A stretch of 64,000 nucleotides of DNA from Roseiarcus sp963816065 (GCA_963816065.1 CAWFJG010000019.1:1-64000); one strand, 5' to 3'; counted from the stretch's first letter, positions 35,104 through 44,230 are shown. Program-made: numbers and translations. The notes: a model not told the origin generated them from the sequence alone.

Positions 35104-35273
35104 GGGGGATTCCAGTTCGGTCGGGAGCCCGCTTTGGGAACACGGCCCGCCTCGGCGGTCAAGGGGAGGATGAGGCGTTGGCGGCTTCGACGGTCCCGGA
35201 TCGCCCCCCGCGTCGGGACGTTGCCCGAAATGGCCGCGCAGCGGCTACACGCTCTTCATTGACAACTCAAACC

Positions 35274-35298
35274 AAAACGCCGCCCGGTCGGGGCGGCG
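35274..35298 (-). terminator. Rho-independent terminator (leftward)
   Basis: On the minus strand an 8-bp perfect GC stem (CGCCGCCC with GGGCGGCG, loop CGACC) is followed directly by TTTT. It lies 29 bp after the stop of the PEP-CTERM gene and should end its transcript. Confidence 0.7.
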
Positions 35299-35326
35299 CT
35301 CGGCAAAGACGCGCCGGCGACCGGCG

Positions 35327-36094
35327 TCACACTGCGATCGGCGCGATCTTTCTCGATCCGCGGTAGGCTGACAATCCAATGCTCGCAAATCCAAACAACA
35401 TCATCGCCCACGTTGCGGGCTCCGGGACAGCCGACCCGATCAACGAGAACTTCAGGTCTGGCGCGCCGCCGACGAAAGTGGTCGAGACCGTTTCGACCGT
35501 CGTCACGCCTGACCCGGCGTCATAGGTAAACGTCGGGGTGGAGAAGCCATCGGCGACGCTGGTGAACAGATAGTCGCCCGTCGCCGTGCCTTCCGTCGTC
35601 CAGTCGCCAGGCAGATAGACGAACACGAAATAGCCGATGCCGGGCGAGTACACCGTCGAGTCGAAGCCTCCGGCGTCGAAATTCAGCGTCGCGAGGTTAC
35701 CAAGCTTTCCGTAGCTTATGGGCAGACCGGCGCCGGCTGCGGTGTCGTATTGCCAACCCCAAAAGCCCTCGGTTCCGTCGCCGGAAAACGTCGCGTTGAC
35801 CGTAGCCGGATAGGGCGCGATTGGCGTCGGGGAGGTGACCGTCACCCCGCCTCCCTGGAAGTAGGCGAAATTCTGCGCGTTCGGGAGAACCGTGATGGGA
35901 AACGGCGCGTCCGTGAATGGCGAACCGGCCGCGTATGCATAGGCTACCTGATAAAGTGCGCTTGCATTGGAGAAGACCGAATCGGACCAGGTGACGGTGT
36001 AGTCGCTGGTGCGGTTGACGACCTGTTGCGCGTTTGCGGCCCCGGTCGCCAGCACTCCTGCCACGACGAGGCCCGATAGTGAAAATTTGGCCAT
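35327..36094 (-). CDS. PEP-CTERM sorting domain-containing exported protein
   Basis: A 255-residue secreted protein: signal peptide (SLSGLVVAGVLATGAANA), a beta-rich mature region with many Thr/Gly/Asp residues, then the sorting signal PEPATWAMMLFGFASIGL and a short basic tail (YRGSRK). This is the alphaproteobacterial PEPxxWA-type variant processed by an exosortase linked to exopolysaccharide production. No exosortase gene is in the window. The start at 36094 is chosen because it gives the signal peptide directly; upstream frame residues are not signal-like. A terminator at 35274 follows. Confidence 0.85.
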   Translation of the reverse strand: MAKFSLSGLVVAGVLATGAANAQQVVNRTSDYTVTWSDSVFSNASALYQVAYAYAAGSPFTDAPFPITVLPNAQNFAYFQGGGVTVTSPTPIAPYPATVNATFSGDGTEGFWGWQYDTAAGAGLPISYGKLGNLATLNFDAGGFDSTVYSPGIGYFVFVYLPGDWTTEGTATGDYLFTSVADGFSTPTFTYDAGSGVTTVETVSTTFVGGAPDLKFSLIGSAVPEPATWAMMLFGFASIGLSAYRGSRKIAPIAV

Positions 36095-36172
36095 CTGAAA
36101 GTCCCCTTGATTTAGCCACCCCAGCTGCTTTGTGGCCAAGTGCCTAAGCAGTGTCAACAGCTAAGTTAGCGC

Positions 36173-36219
36173 CTGTTCTCTTCCTGAGACTGTTCTCTTC
36201 CTGAACTTGTCGAAGGAGA
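36173..36219. repeat. Tandem 15-mer and short palindromic repeat upstream of the glycosyltransferase gene
   Basis: CTGTTCTCTTCCTGA occurs twice, 17 bp apart (36173 and 36190). The second copy runs into CCTGAACTTGTCGAAGG, a sequence type found as a dispersed extragenic repeat in several alphaproteobacteria. It lies in the 237-bp gap between divergent genes. No terminator structure is evident. Confidence 0.45.
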
Positions 36220-36331
36220 TCAGGCGGGACAGATTTCGCGCGGGCGCCCGCGATTGACGCCTGTCGGTCCCACGTGTAGGCGCCGCGCGCGGTGGGCGCG
36301 CATGTTCGTTCGCCGCGCAGAGAGCGCCCGG

Positions 36332-37422
36332 ATGTCGCGTGACCCCACCATCGCCTATGTCTTCCTGCGCAACTCCGTCTTCGGACCGAAGGGGGCGGCG
36401 TCGGTCGAGCTTTGCGTGCGCGATCTGATCCGCCATAGCCGTTTTCGCCGCTCGACGCTGGTCGTCTGCCCGAAGGTGGACGAGCCATTCGAGGGGATCG
36501 AAATCGAGACCGTCCGCGACGTCGCCTTCGGCGGCAATCTCGCCAAGGCCTGGGCGGTTGGACAGCGTCTCAAACGCCGAAGTGTCGATATCGCCGTGGT
36601 CGAGAACCACCTGCCGGCGGCGGCGGTCGTGGCGGCGGCTTCGGGAATTCCTGTCATTCTCCACAGCCACGCCTACGAGAAGGCCGCGTCGGGCGCGCTG
36701 AAACGGGCGGAGCGCGATCTCGAAATCAAGCGCCTTGCTGGCTTCGCCTTTGTCAGCGAGGACTGCCTCGCCCGCTTTCGCCTGAATTTTCCGGGCGCGA
36801 CCGCGCCGGTGCGCGCCATTCCAAACGGCCTCGACATGCGCGAATGGTCGGCGCCGGCGCGAAGGACAAGCTGATCCTCTCGGTTGGCCGCGGGCTCGAC
36901 GACAAGGGCCATCGCGAGGCGATGGCTGCGATTGCCCGGGTTCTGAAGACGCGGTCCGAGTGGAGCGCCCAGTTCATCCTGTCGGCGATCGACCGCGAGC
37001 CCGAAACCGTGCGGGCGCTGCGCGACGCCGCGGCGCCGTTCGGGGAACGGGTGCGCATCGACGCCAATCTGCCCTACGCCGAGGTCAAGGCGGCCTGGGC
37101 GAGGGCGGCTGTCGGCATGGCGCTGACCAAGACGCCGGAGCCGTTCGGGCGCACCGCGCTCGAAGCTTTGGCGAGCGGCGCGGCGCTGGTGACGTCGGGC
37201 TTCGGCGGGCTTGCCGAGGTCTGCGGCCCCGACGCGCTGAGGGTCGATCCCGCCGACGCGGACGCGGTGGCGACCGCACTGGCGTCCCTCGTCGATTCGC
37301 AGGAACAGCGTGAAAATCTCGCAAGAGCCGGACGCAGGCGGGTCGAGGGGCTGTACGACATGGCGGCGGTCTCCGCTCGGATGGACGATTTTATCGAAGA
37401 GGTCGCAACGCACGCTCGCTGA
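36332..37422 (+). CDS. Glycosyltransferase family 4 protein; one frameshift
   Basis: About 363 residues after repair. The N-terminal half has the donor-independent acceptor domain with TIAYVFLRNSVFGPKG and VVENHLPAAAVV; the C-terminal half carries LILSVGRGLDDKG, the GT4 donor-site glutamate motif EPFGRTALEALASGAALVTSGFGGLAEV. Near 36855 a small indel separates the halves (the first frame ends at 36874, the second is open from before 36844). This is a retaining GT-B enzyme; the sugar and acceptor are not known. The PEP-CTERM neighbour, divergently transcribed, is consistent with a role in surface polysaccharide. Confidence 0.75.
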
Positions 37423-37821
37423 GGGCGGGTCCCCATCAGGGCGAAAAGCCGCGCCGGCCAGAACGCAGCGAGAGGTCGCCGCAGCTGCGATCGCACATAA
37501 ATCTTTCTCCAGGGCCCCGGCGGACAGCTAGATATGTATCCGGGACTGAATGACCGCGGGCGCTGGCGGAGCAGGCAGGATAAGCGCCACCTTGTAGCGA
37601 GTGCTCAATGGACCCTCGAGAGCCCGCGATCCATTACAATTCTGGGCCACACCTTGCGACGCAGTTGTTAGGTAATATTTGTGAAAGCCGCTTGAGTATT
37701 TATAATAACCGTCACTTCCACTTAAATTAACATTTACCTCATCAACATCATACCGCCAAGATGATGTAGTACGCTTGCTATAGAGTGGTTGTGCGCAAGT
37801 AGAAGGAAGAGGAGATGTCCC
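37423..37821. other. Low-GC intergenic region
   Basis: About 400 bp without a supportable gene. From about 37660 to 37760 it is strikingly AT-rich compared with the rest of the window (for example TATTTATAATAACCG and TTAAATTAAC). Several promoter-like hexamers occur but none with convincing spacing. It leads into a short secreted protein at 37822 with ribosome binding site GGAAGAGGAG. The composition is compatible with horizontally acquired DNA. Confidence 0.4.
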
Positions 37822-38094
37822 ATGAGAAAAATACTTGCCTTGCCGGTGGCTCTGGTCTTGACGGCCCCGGCAATGGCGATTTCAACGAGGGCGTCCGAAG
37901 ACATCCATCGCGGGGTTCTCCATCACCATCATCCGCTGATACATCGTCGAGTTGTAGACGTACAGGTGATGCCACCTAGGCGGCCGATAGCCTTTTCGTC
38001 TGCACAGCACGTTCTTCATGGCGTCTACGAAAGAGAGGGGCTTGGTCGCAATCCGGCTGATTGCGTCGTCTACGGCTGCATCGGAAATAACTGA
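37822..38094 (+). CDS. Small exported protein
   Basis: A 90-residue protein with a signal peptide (MRKILALPVALVLTAPAMA, cleaved near residue 19). The mature part is histidine- and arginine-rich at first (VLHHHHPLIHRRVV), then has VHGVYEREG-like text and ends with a CVVYGCIGNN segment carrying two cysteines. An N-terminal histidine run may bind metal, but this is speculation. GAAGAGGAG precedes the ATG. I do not recognise the family; the low GC of its surroundings suggests an accessory gene. Confidence 0.55.
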   Translation: MRKILALPVALVLTAPAMAISTRASEDIHRGVLHHHHPLIHRRVVDVQVMPPRRPIAFSSAQHVLHGVYEREGLGRNPADCVVYGCIGNN

Positions 38095-38129
38095 GACGAG
38101 TTCGAGGTGTCCGGAAGAGGCCGGCATCG

Positions 38130-39170
38130 ATGTTGGCAAGGAAACGACGAATAGACCAACTCGACTACGGGCAGGGGACGCTCTACGCGATAGGCGCGGC
38201 GGTTCTCTTGGCTGTTCAGGAGCCGTTCTCCGCCCTGGCGGCGCGGTCGTTGACGTCGCTCGACTTCATGGCGCTTACGCAGGTGGCGTTGCTGTTGTCG
38301 CTGCCGCTCTTGCTATCGCAAGCCGATAGCCGGCGGGACTTTACCGCTATTCTGCTCAACGTCCGGCAATGGCCGAAACTGGCGGTCATTTTTCTTGTCG
38401 GGGTCACGGGACTCGAGCTTTACGACGTTGGGCTCAGCAGCGCGCATCCGATCATTACCGCTGGCGTACTCAACATCTCGCCCTTCTGGGCGGCGCTGGT
38501 CGCGTTCGCGGTTTCAAGACGAACGATCTCGGTTTCTCCTGTTGCGTTCTGGACCTGCTTTCTCGTGGCGTTCTGCGGCGCGATGGCGATCGCATGGAGC
38601 CAGATCGACGTCGACAACCGCCTTCTCACCCGCGACGTGATCACAAGCCTGTTGCACAGCCGATGGATTTACGCCCTGCCGATGCCGGCGTTCTTTGCCC
38701 TCAGCGGAACGCTCGTTTTCAAGTGGTTCCCTGAATTCGACGAGGCTGCGTCCATCGGCGCCAATTTTTTTGTGTCTGCGGCGATCCTAATCCCGGTTGC
38801 GGCGATAAGCGCCCATTTCGGCCCCTCGCTACGCCTCAGCGAGCAATCGGCCGGGGCAATCGGCCTCTTGCTCCTCGGCACGCTCGCGGCGTCGGCCGCG
38901 GGACGCCTCCTTTATCAAAAGGCCTTGACCCTGACGCGGGACGACAACGGTTACGTGACGATGTACTTCCTAATCATTCCGGGCGTCGCTGCCCTGATCT
39001 CCTGGCCTCTGTCCAGGTGGATCCCGACTTTGACGTTCATCCCGAGCCCCGCCTTTGGCCTGGGGCTGGCGCTTGTTATGGGGCCGCTGCTTTTCCTGTC
39101 GTTCGTCTCGAGACGGGGCAGGAGGGCGGAGCGCGCAAGGGCTAGTTTTGAGGCGATGGGCGCCGAGTGA
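38130..39170 (+). CDS. DMT-superfamily (EamA-type) transporter
   Basis: A 346-residue inner-membrane protein with about ten hydrophobic helices arranged as two EamA-like repeats. The first begins with TLYAIGAAVLLAVQEPFSALAAR; the second with LHSRWIYALPMPAFFALSGTLVF. Conserved stretches such as HPIITAGVLNISPFWAAL resemble members that export or import drug- and metabolite-like molecules. The C-terminus ends in a basic cytoplasmic tail. The gene lies 35 bp after the small exported protein; no substrate can be assigned. Confidence 0.78.
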   Translation: MLARKRRIDQLDYGQGTLYAIGAAVLLAVQEPFSALAARSLTSLDFMALTQVALLLSLPLLLSQADSRRDFTAILLNVRQWPKLAVIFLVGVTGLELYDVGLSSAHPIITAGVLNISPFWAALVAFAVSRRTISVSPVAFWTCFLVAFCGAMAIAWSQIDVDNRLLTRDVITSLLHSRWIYALPMPAFFALSGTLVFKWFPEFDEAASIGANFFVSAAILIPVAAISAHFGPSLRLSEQSAGAIGLLLLGTLAASAAGRLLYQKALTLTRDDNGYVTMYFLIIPGVAALISWPLSRWIPTLTFIPSPAFGLGLALVMGPLLFLSFVSRRGRRAERARASFEAMGAE

Positions 39171-39224
39171 AATGGCGCGAGGGGGTCGTAGTTAGGCCGA
39201 GGCGCTCAGAGGGAACGACGCGAG

Positions 39225-39758
39225 ATGAAGTTCACGCCAACTCCTTTGCTGACGGTGGTCTTCTCTTTCGGCCTCGCGACCAGCGTCGGCGCTGTCGATC
39301 AGGCCTCGCACGAGAAAGCCTCGGCATGCAACGGTTTCTCCTGGTCAGTTTCAAATGAGCGCGCGTGGTTCGCCGCCGAGACTCTGAGGCACAGCGCCTC
39401 GGGGGTGCGCCTGTCCCGCATAGACCGAGCGGTTGAGCTGACGCTCGAGCCCAGCGACAAGGTCAAGTTCTTTTTGCCGCCGCAAAAAACTCCTCGACCT
39501 GACAGCTACAGCGGCGACGTCACGTTCTTCGGTGTGCCGCGACCCGGGCTCTATCAGGTGACGATTTCCCTCAACGCTTCGATCGATGTGTTCGAGAACG
39601 GAAATCGGCTCGCCGCCGTCGCATCAAACGAAGCGCCGGACTGCCCAGACGTGCGCCGGAGCGAGCGCTTCGCCCTTGCGCCCGGCGACCTCGTTCTCGT
39701 TCAGATCAGCGGCGCGCGAACGCCGTCGATCAAGGTGGCCTTCGCCCTAGCCCCCTGA
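39225..39758 (+). CDS. Hypothetical exported protein
   Basis: A 177-residue protein with a signal peptide (LLTVVFSFGLATSVGA, cleaved near residue 24). The mature region begins with an acidic/Ala-rich segment containing SACNGFSWSVSNERAWF and then a beta-sandwich-like stretch (RIDRAVELTLEPSDKVKFFLPP, YSGDVTFFGVPRPGLYQVTISLNASIDVFENG) with two conserved-looking cysteines. It resembles uncharacterised periplasmic proteins of Hyphomicrobiales; function is unknown. It lies 54 bp after the DMT transporter gene. Confidence 0.6.
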   Translation: MKFTPTPLLTVVFSFGLATSVGAVDQASHEKASACNGFSWSVSNERAWFAAETLRHSASGVRLSRIDRAVELTLEPSDKVKFFLPPQKTPRPDSYSGDVTFFGVPRPGLYQVTISLNASIDVFENGNRLAAVASNEAPDCPDVRRSERFALAPGDLVLVQISGARTPSIKVAFALAP

Positions 39759-40415
39759 AGTTCCAGCCGCTGTCGATTGTCGCGGCTGCGTCGTCACGCC
39801 GACAACCACGCGGCATCGTTCCAGCGGATATTTTGCCGTCAAACGACAAAGGGCAACTCTTGGCGTCAGCGGGAGACCCCCGGCTTTGTCGGGGACCGCC
39901 GCTGGCTCGCGACCAATTCCGGAGGCGAGCCCCGCCGACTGATCGCGCGCTGATGTGGCGCGACCTATTCGATCGCAACGCCGTCGGAGCGTCCGGGCTT
40001 CCGCCCGACCGTCCTCTGAAAAATCCGTCAGACGCAAGGAGAATCCTGCGCCCAAGACACGGAGAGTGCAAAGTCTTGCGGAAAAACGAAAAACAGGTTA
40101 GTCTCTGACCATGACGCGATGCGATGCGACGCCAGAAGACTTCCGCGCCCGGCCTCTTCGCGCGCGATGGCGACCCCGCCGCTGGAAAGAGGTGGACAGA
40201 TTTTTATTTTGCCCCCGAGTCCCCTCGTAAGTCATTGAAAAACCTCGTTTCTGACGAGAGAATCCAAGGAAATCCAAATAAACTCGACCCTCGCCAACGG
40301 GCGAATTCGCGGAGCCCCGTAGCACGGCTGCGGAGAGCTGAGGAAATCCAAATAGGCGCGTCCGCGGTGCGGGCGGCGGCGGGCTGCGCCAAAGCGCACG
40401 ACGTTCCGACATGTC
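39759..40415. other. Long intergenic region with AATCCAA direct repeats
   Basis: About 650 bp with no supportable gene. It holds two copies of GGAAATCCAAATA (40268-40280 and 40342-40354), 74 bp apart, plus a third partial copy (AGAATCCAAGGA) at 40258. A 104-codon minus-strand frame (40098-40412) covers them and reads the repeat as YLDF-L; I recall similar text in other hypothetical frames from related genomes, so I treat it as a dispersed non-coding repeat rather than a gene. An inverted repeat (AACCTCGTTTC and CGAGA, about 40242-40259) is weak. Confidence 0.4.
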
Positions 40416-41594
40416 TCAAACCGGCGCCGGCGGTCCCTCCGCATCGTGCCATTCGAGCGTGACGACCTTGCCGTTCTCGACGGTCAGCGCCAGGCGGCCA
40501 TGCTTCAATTCCAGCGCCCGCTGCCCGAACAGCTTCCGCCGCCAGCCGGCCAGCGCGGCCACATCGGCCTTGTCATTGCCGGCGATCGCCTCGAGGTCGT
40601 CGACGGTGGCGATCAACTTGCCGGCGACGCCGCTCTCCTCGCTCACCTGCCTAAGCAGCACCTTGAGCAGTTCCACCGTCGCCGCGACGTTGGCGCCGTT
40701 GCGCCGCTCGCGGTCGATCTTCGGCAGCGCCTTGGGATCGCGGGCGAGGCCGCGCTCGATCGCCTCGAGGATCTCGCCGCCGGCGCGCGAGCGCTCCATA
40801 CCGCGCGGAAAGGCGCGCAGGTTGCCGAGCGCTTCGACGCTGCGGGGTGCGGCGAGCGCGAGCTCGATCAGCACGTCGTCCTTGAGCACCCGCGAGCGGG
40901 GCACGTCGCGCGCCTGCGCCTCCCGCTCCCGCCAGGCGGCGAGTTCCATCAGCACGGCGAGATCGCGCGGCTTGCGGGCCCGGCTCTTGTAGCGCTCCCA
41001 GGCGCGCTCGGGATGCTGCTCATAGATCTCGGGCGTGGTCAGCGCCTTCATTTCGTCCTCGAGCCAGGACTGGCGGCCCGTCGCGGCGAGCCGCCTGGTC
41101 AGCGCTTTGTAGACGTCGCGAAGATGGGTGACGTCGCCGATGGCGTAGTCGATCTGCGCCTCGGCCAGCGGCCGGCGCGCCCAGTCGGTGAAGCGCGAAG
41201 ATTTGTCGATCGCCACCCGACAGACCGAATGGACAAGCTCGCTGTAGGAGACCTGGTCGCCGTAGCCGCACACCATCGCCGCCACCTGCGTGTCGAACAG
41301 CGGCGTCGGCAGGACGCCCGACAGCTTCCAGAAGATCTCCAGGTCCTGGCGGGCGGCGTGAAACACCTTGACGACTCGCTCGTCGGCCATCAATCCGAGC
41401 AGGGGCTCGAGGTCGAGGCCGTCGGCGAGCGCGTCGATGGCCAGCGCCTCCTCGTCGGTCGCCAGTTGCACGACGCAGAGGATCGGCCAGAACGTCGTCT
41501 CGCGCAGGAATTCCGTATCGACCGTCACGAACGGGTGGCGCGCCATTCGCAGGCAGGCGGCTTCGAGCTCTTCGCTCGTCGTGATCAGCGACAC
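40416..41594 (-). CDS. rnd: Ribonuclease D
   Basis: A 392-residue 3'-5' exoribonuclease involved in tRNA and small-RNA 3' trimming. The DEDDy exonuclease core has VDTEFLRE (motif I), FDTQVAAMVCGYG (about 100-112) and YAIGDVTHLRDVYKAL (motif III, with Tyr and Asp). One HRDC-like domain follows (TPEIYEQHPERAWERYKSR, then AWREREAQARDVPRSRVLKDDVLIELA). Length matches the family. The start is at 41594 close to the downstream hydrolase-gene stop; the two may be transcribed together. Confidence 0.92.
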   Translation of the reverse strand: MSLITTSEELEAACLRMARHPFVTVDTEFLRETTFWPILCVVQLATDEEALAIDALADGLDLEPLLGLMADERVVKVFHAARQDLEIFWKLSGVLPTPLFDTQVAAMVCGYGDQVSYSELVHSVCRVAIDKSSRFTDWARRPLAEAQIDYAIGDVTHLRDVYKALTRRLAATGRQSWLEDEMKALTTPEIYEQHPERAWERYKSRARKPRDLAVLMELAAWREREAQARDVPRSRVLKDDVLIELALAAPRSVEALGNLRAFPRGMERSRAGGEILEAIERGLARDPKALPKIDRERRNGANVAATVELLKVLLRQVSEESGVAGKLIATVDDLEAIAGNDKADVAALAGWRRKLFGQRALELKHGRLALTVENGKVVTLEWHDAEGPPAPV

Positions 41595-41603
41595 GCTTCG
41601 CGC

Positions 41604-42323
41604 CTATTCGGTTTCGGCGCCGTCTCGCGGCGGGGCGACGGGCTTCGCCCGCTCCTTGCGGATCGGAGGAGGGACGTGACGCGGCATGCCGAGCCGCTTG
41701 TCGAGATAGGCGCCCACGACTGTTTGAAGATCGTCGATGCAGTCTTCGAAGAAGTGGTTGGCCTCGGGGATGACCGCATGCTCGATGACGATGCCCTTCT
41801 GCGTCTTCAGCTTCTCGATCAGCGCCAGCACCTCCTTGAGCGGCGCGACGCGGTCTTTGTCGCCGTGGACGAACAGGCCCGACGAAGGGCAGGGCGCGAG
41901 AAAGCTGAAGTCGAATCGGTTGGCCGGCGGGGCGATGGAGATGAACCCCTCGATCTCCGGCCGGCGCATCAAAAGCTGCATGCCGATCCACGAGCCGAAC
42001 GAGACCCCGGCGATCCAGCAGGCCCGGGCCTCCGGGCTAATCGCCTGCGCCCAGTCGAGCGCGGAGGCCGCATCGGAGAGTTCGCCTTGGCCGTGATCGA
42101 ACGCGCCCTGCGAGCGTCCCACGCCGCGAAAGTTGAAACGCAGCACGGAAAAGCCGCGTTCGGCGAAATTGTAATAGGTGTTGTAGACGATCTGGTTGTT
42201 CATCGTCCCGCCGAACTGCGGATGCGGGTGGAGAACGACTGCGATCGGCGCCCCCCGCTGCTTGGCGGGGTGGAAGCGGCCTTCCAGCCGACCGGCGGGA
42301 CCATTGAAGAAAACCTCGGGCAT
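41604..42323 (-). CDS. Alpha/beta hydrolase
   Basis: A 239-residue cytosolic hydrolase of the small carboxylesterase-like group. The nucleophile elbow is GVSFGS, preceded by the oxyanion-side HPHPQFGGTM motif; the acid and histidine follow in FVHGDKDRVAP and EANHFFED. The stretch ARACWIAGVSFGS and the ending with proline-rich tail are like the alphaproteobacterial 'alpha/beta hydrolase' proteins next to rnd. The start at 42323 (MPEVFFNG) fits best; an upstream Met at 42359 is alternative. Substrate unknown. It ends 9 bp before the rnd start, so a shared operon is likely. Confidence 0.82.
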   Translation of the reverse strand: MPEVFFNGPAGRLEGRFHPAKQRGAPIAVVLHPHPQFGGTMNNQIVYNTYYNFAERGFSVLRFNFRGVGRSQGAFDHGQGELSDAASALDWAQAISPEARACWIAGVSFGSWIGMQLLMRRPEIEGFISIAPPANRFDFSFLAPCPSSGLFVHGDKDRVAPLKEVLALIEKLKTQKGIVIEHAVIPEANHFFEDCIDDLQTVVGAYLDKRLGMPRHVPPPIRKERAKPVAPPRDGAETE

Positions 42324-42561
42324 GAACACTCCACCAATTCGGTCGGCCGGTCCCGACAACCGACGCAGGGCGCCCCGCGTCGGGCTGCGAACTGTGCGGC
42401 TTGCGGCGCAGGCGCATCGCGCCTATGTCTCGGCTCGGTCGACGGGAGGCTCGCTCGGAGGCAGCCTCATAACATGCAAGGCGCCGGAGATTGCAAGCAA
42501 AAACCGCCAAGTCAGGGCGGAGAAGCCTTAGGGCGAGAGGATCGGATTGCTTGGAGACGGG

Positions 42562-43740
42562 ATGGCCGCCGCGGAGCCGGAGACGAGGACCTATCTCGAT
42601 TATAACGCGACGGCTCCCATTCGCCCCGAAGCGCGCGCGGCGGTCATCGCGGCGATGGAGACGATCGGCAACCCCTCCTCGGTGCATGCCGAGGGCCGGG
42701 CCGCGCGGCGGATCGTCGAGGAGGCTCGGGCCGAAGTGGCCCGTCTCGCCGGCGTTTCGGCGCGTTGCGTGACCTTTGCGTCCGGGGCGACGGAGGCGGT
42801 CAATCTGGTCCTTAATCCGCGCTTCGGCGTCAAGCCGAACGAGCCGCCGCTCGACCGCCTGATCGTCTCGGCAGGCGAGCACCCTTGCGTCCTTCAGGGC
42901 TGCCGGTTTCCCGCTTCCGCCGTCGAGGTCGCGCCGTTCGGCGCCGACGGCCGGATCGACCTCGACCGGCTCGCCGAAGCCTGCCGGCAACCAGGGCGGC
43001 TGCTGCTCGCGCTGCAGGGGGCGAACAACGAGACGGGCGTGATCCAGCCGGTCGCCGAGGCGGCGACGCTGGTCCACGCCGCCGGCGGCTTGGTCTTTTG
43101 TGACGCTGTCCAGTTGGCCGGGCGGATGGACTTCAGCTTGGCGGCGCTCGGCGCCGATGCTCTGGCGCTCTCGGCTCACAAGGCCGGCGGCCCGAAGGGC
43201 GCGGGCGCGCTCGTCGTCGCCAATGCCGACGTCGCTCTCGGCGAGCCGCTGGTCCGGGGCGGCGGCCAGGAGCGGGGCGTGCGCGCGGGCACAGAGAGCG
43301 TGGCGATGATCGCCGGATTCGGCGCAGCCGTTCGCGCCCTCCTCGGCGAGGCGCCGTCCGAGCGGCGCCGCCTCCTTGCCTTGCGCGATCGTCTGGCCGA
43401 ACGAATTCGCGAGACCGTTCCGGACGCGGTCGTCTTCGGCGCCGCCGCGCCGCGGCTCCCCAACACCCTGTGCTTCGCCGCCCCCGAGGTCGAGGCGGCG
43501 ACCCTGATGATCGCGCTGGATCTCGCCGGCGTGGCCGTCAGCTCGGGCGCGGCCTGCTCGTCCGGCAAGGTGACCCCGTCGCACGTCCTGGCGGCGATGG
43601 GGGTCGCGCCCGGGCTCGCGAGGTGCGCCATCCGGCTGAGCCTCGGATGGGCCTCGTCCGAGGTCGACGTCGAGCGCTTCGGCGCGGCCTTCGCCGGCGC
43701 GATCGGACGGATGCGCGCGGGGTGGGGGGCCCTGGCCTGA
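42562..43740 (+). CDS. Cysteine desulfurase (NifS/IscS family)
   Basis: A 392-residue PLP enzyme that removes sulfur from cysteine for Fe-S cluster or thio-cofactor assembly. It starts with YLDYNATAPIRPEA; the PLP lysine is Lys207 in SAHKAGGPKG; the catalytic cysteine is Cys332 in SSGAACSSGK. The short loop around Cys332 suits a class I enzyme, but no isc/suf genes adjoin it, so the acceptor is unknown. GGAGACGGG precedes the ATG at 42562. Confidence 0.9.
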   Translation: MAAAEPETRTYLDYNATAPIRPEARAAVIAAMETIGNPSSVHAEGRAARRIVEEARAEVARLAGVSARCVTFASGATEAVNLVLNPRFGVKPNEPPLDRLIVSAGEHPCVLQGCRFPASAVEVAPFGADGRIDLDRLAEACRQPGRLLLALQGANNETGVIQPVAEAATLVHAAGGLVFCDAVQLAGRMDFSLAALGADALALSAHKAGGPKGAGALVVANADVALGEPLVRGGGQERGVRAGTESVAMIAGFGAAVRALLGEAPSERRRLLALRDRLAERIRETVPDAVVFGAAAPRLPNTLCFAAPEVEAATLMIALDLAGVAVSSGAACSSGKVTPSHVLAAMGVAPGLARCAIRLSLGWASSEVDVERFGAAFAGAIGRMRAGWGALA

Positions 43741-43834
43741 CTTCCGGTTCGAGCATGACCTTGCATTGCGCGCGCCTGCGGTGTAGAGGGCCCGTTCGCT
43801 CCCCGTTCATCGCAATGTTCCCAAAGGAGTCTTC

Positions 43835-44230
43835 ATGGCTCGAGTCACTGTCGAGGATTGCATCGAGAAGATCGACAATCGCTTCGATCTCGTCCTCATG
43901 GCCAGCCATCGCGCCCGCGCCATTTCTTCCGGCGCCCCGATCAACGTCGGGCGCGACAACGACAAGAATCCGGTCGTCGCGTTGCGCGAGATCGGCGACG
44001 GCAAGCTGTCGCCGGGCGACCTTCGCGAGGACCTGATCCACGCGCTTCAGAAGCATGTCGAGGTCGACGAGCCGGAGGCCGAGGCGGCGCCGCCAATGGT
44101 CAATCCGAATGCCCAGTCCCAGATCGAGCTTGGCGCGGAGCCGCAGTTCGACCGCATGACGGAAGAAGACCTCCTGCGTGGGCTCGAGGGCCTCGCGCCT
44201 CCGCCCGAGCCCGAAGAAGAGACCGAATAG
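43835..44230 (+). CDS. rpoZ: RNA polymerase omega subunit
   Basis: A 131-residue omega subunit. The conserved core MARVTVEDCIEKIDNRFDLVLMASHRARAIS is followed by GRDNDKNPVVALREI and an acidic tail (PEPEEETE) typical of Hyphomicrobiales, longer than the 91-residue E. coli protein. AAAGGAGTC precedes the ATG. A strong intrinsic terminator (44260-44291) follows the stop. Confidence 0.95.
   Translation: MARVTVEDCIEKIDNRFDLVLMASHRARAISSGAPINVGRDNDKNPVVALREIGDGKLSPGDLREDLIHALQKHVEVDEPEAEAAPPMVNPNAQSQIELGAEPQFDRMTEEDLLRGLEGLAPPPEPEEETE

Noticed and set aside
40098..40412. Minus-strand 104-codon frame with YLDFLGFS text
   Set aside because: The recognisable text is the translation of the repeated AATCCAA element; no ribosome binding site or domain.
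40446..42605. A 719-codon plus-strand frame
   Set aside because: Antisense to rnd and the alpha/beta hydrolase; Arg/Gly/Asp-rich shadow text with no motif.
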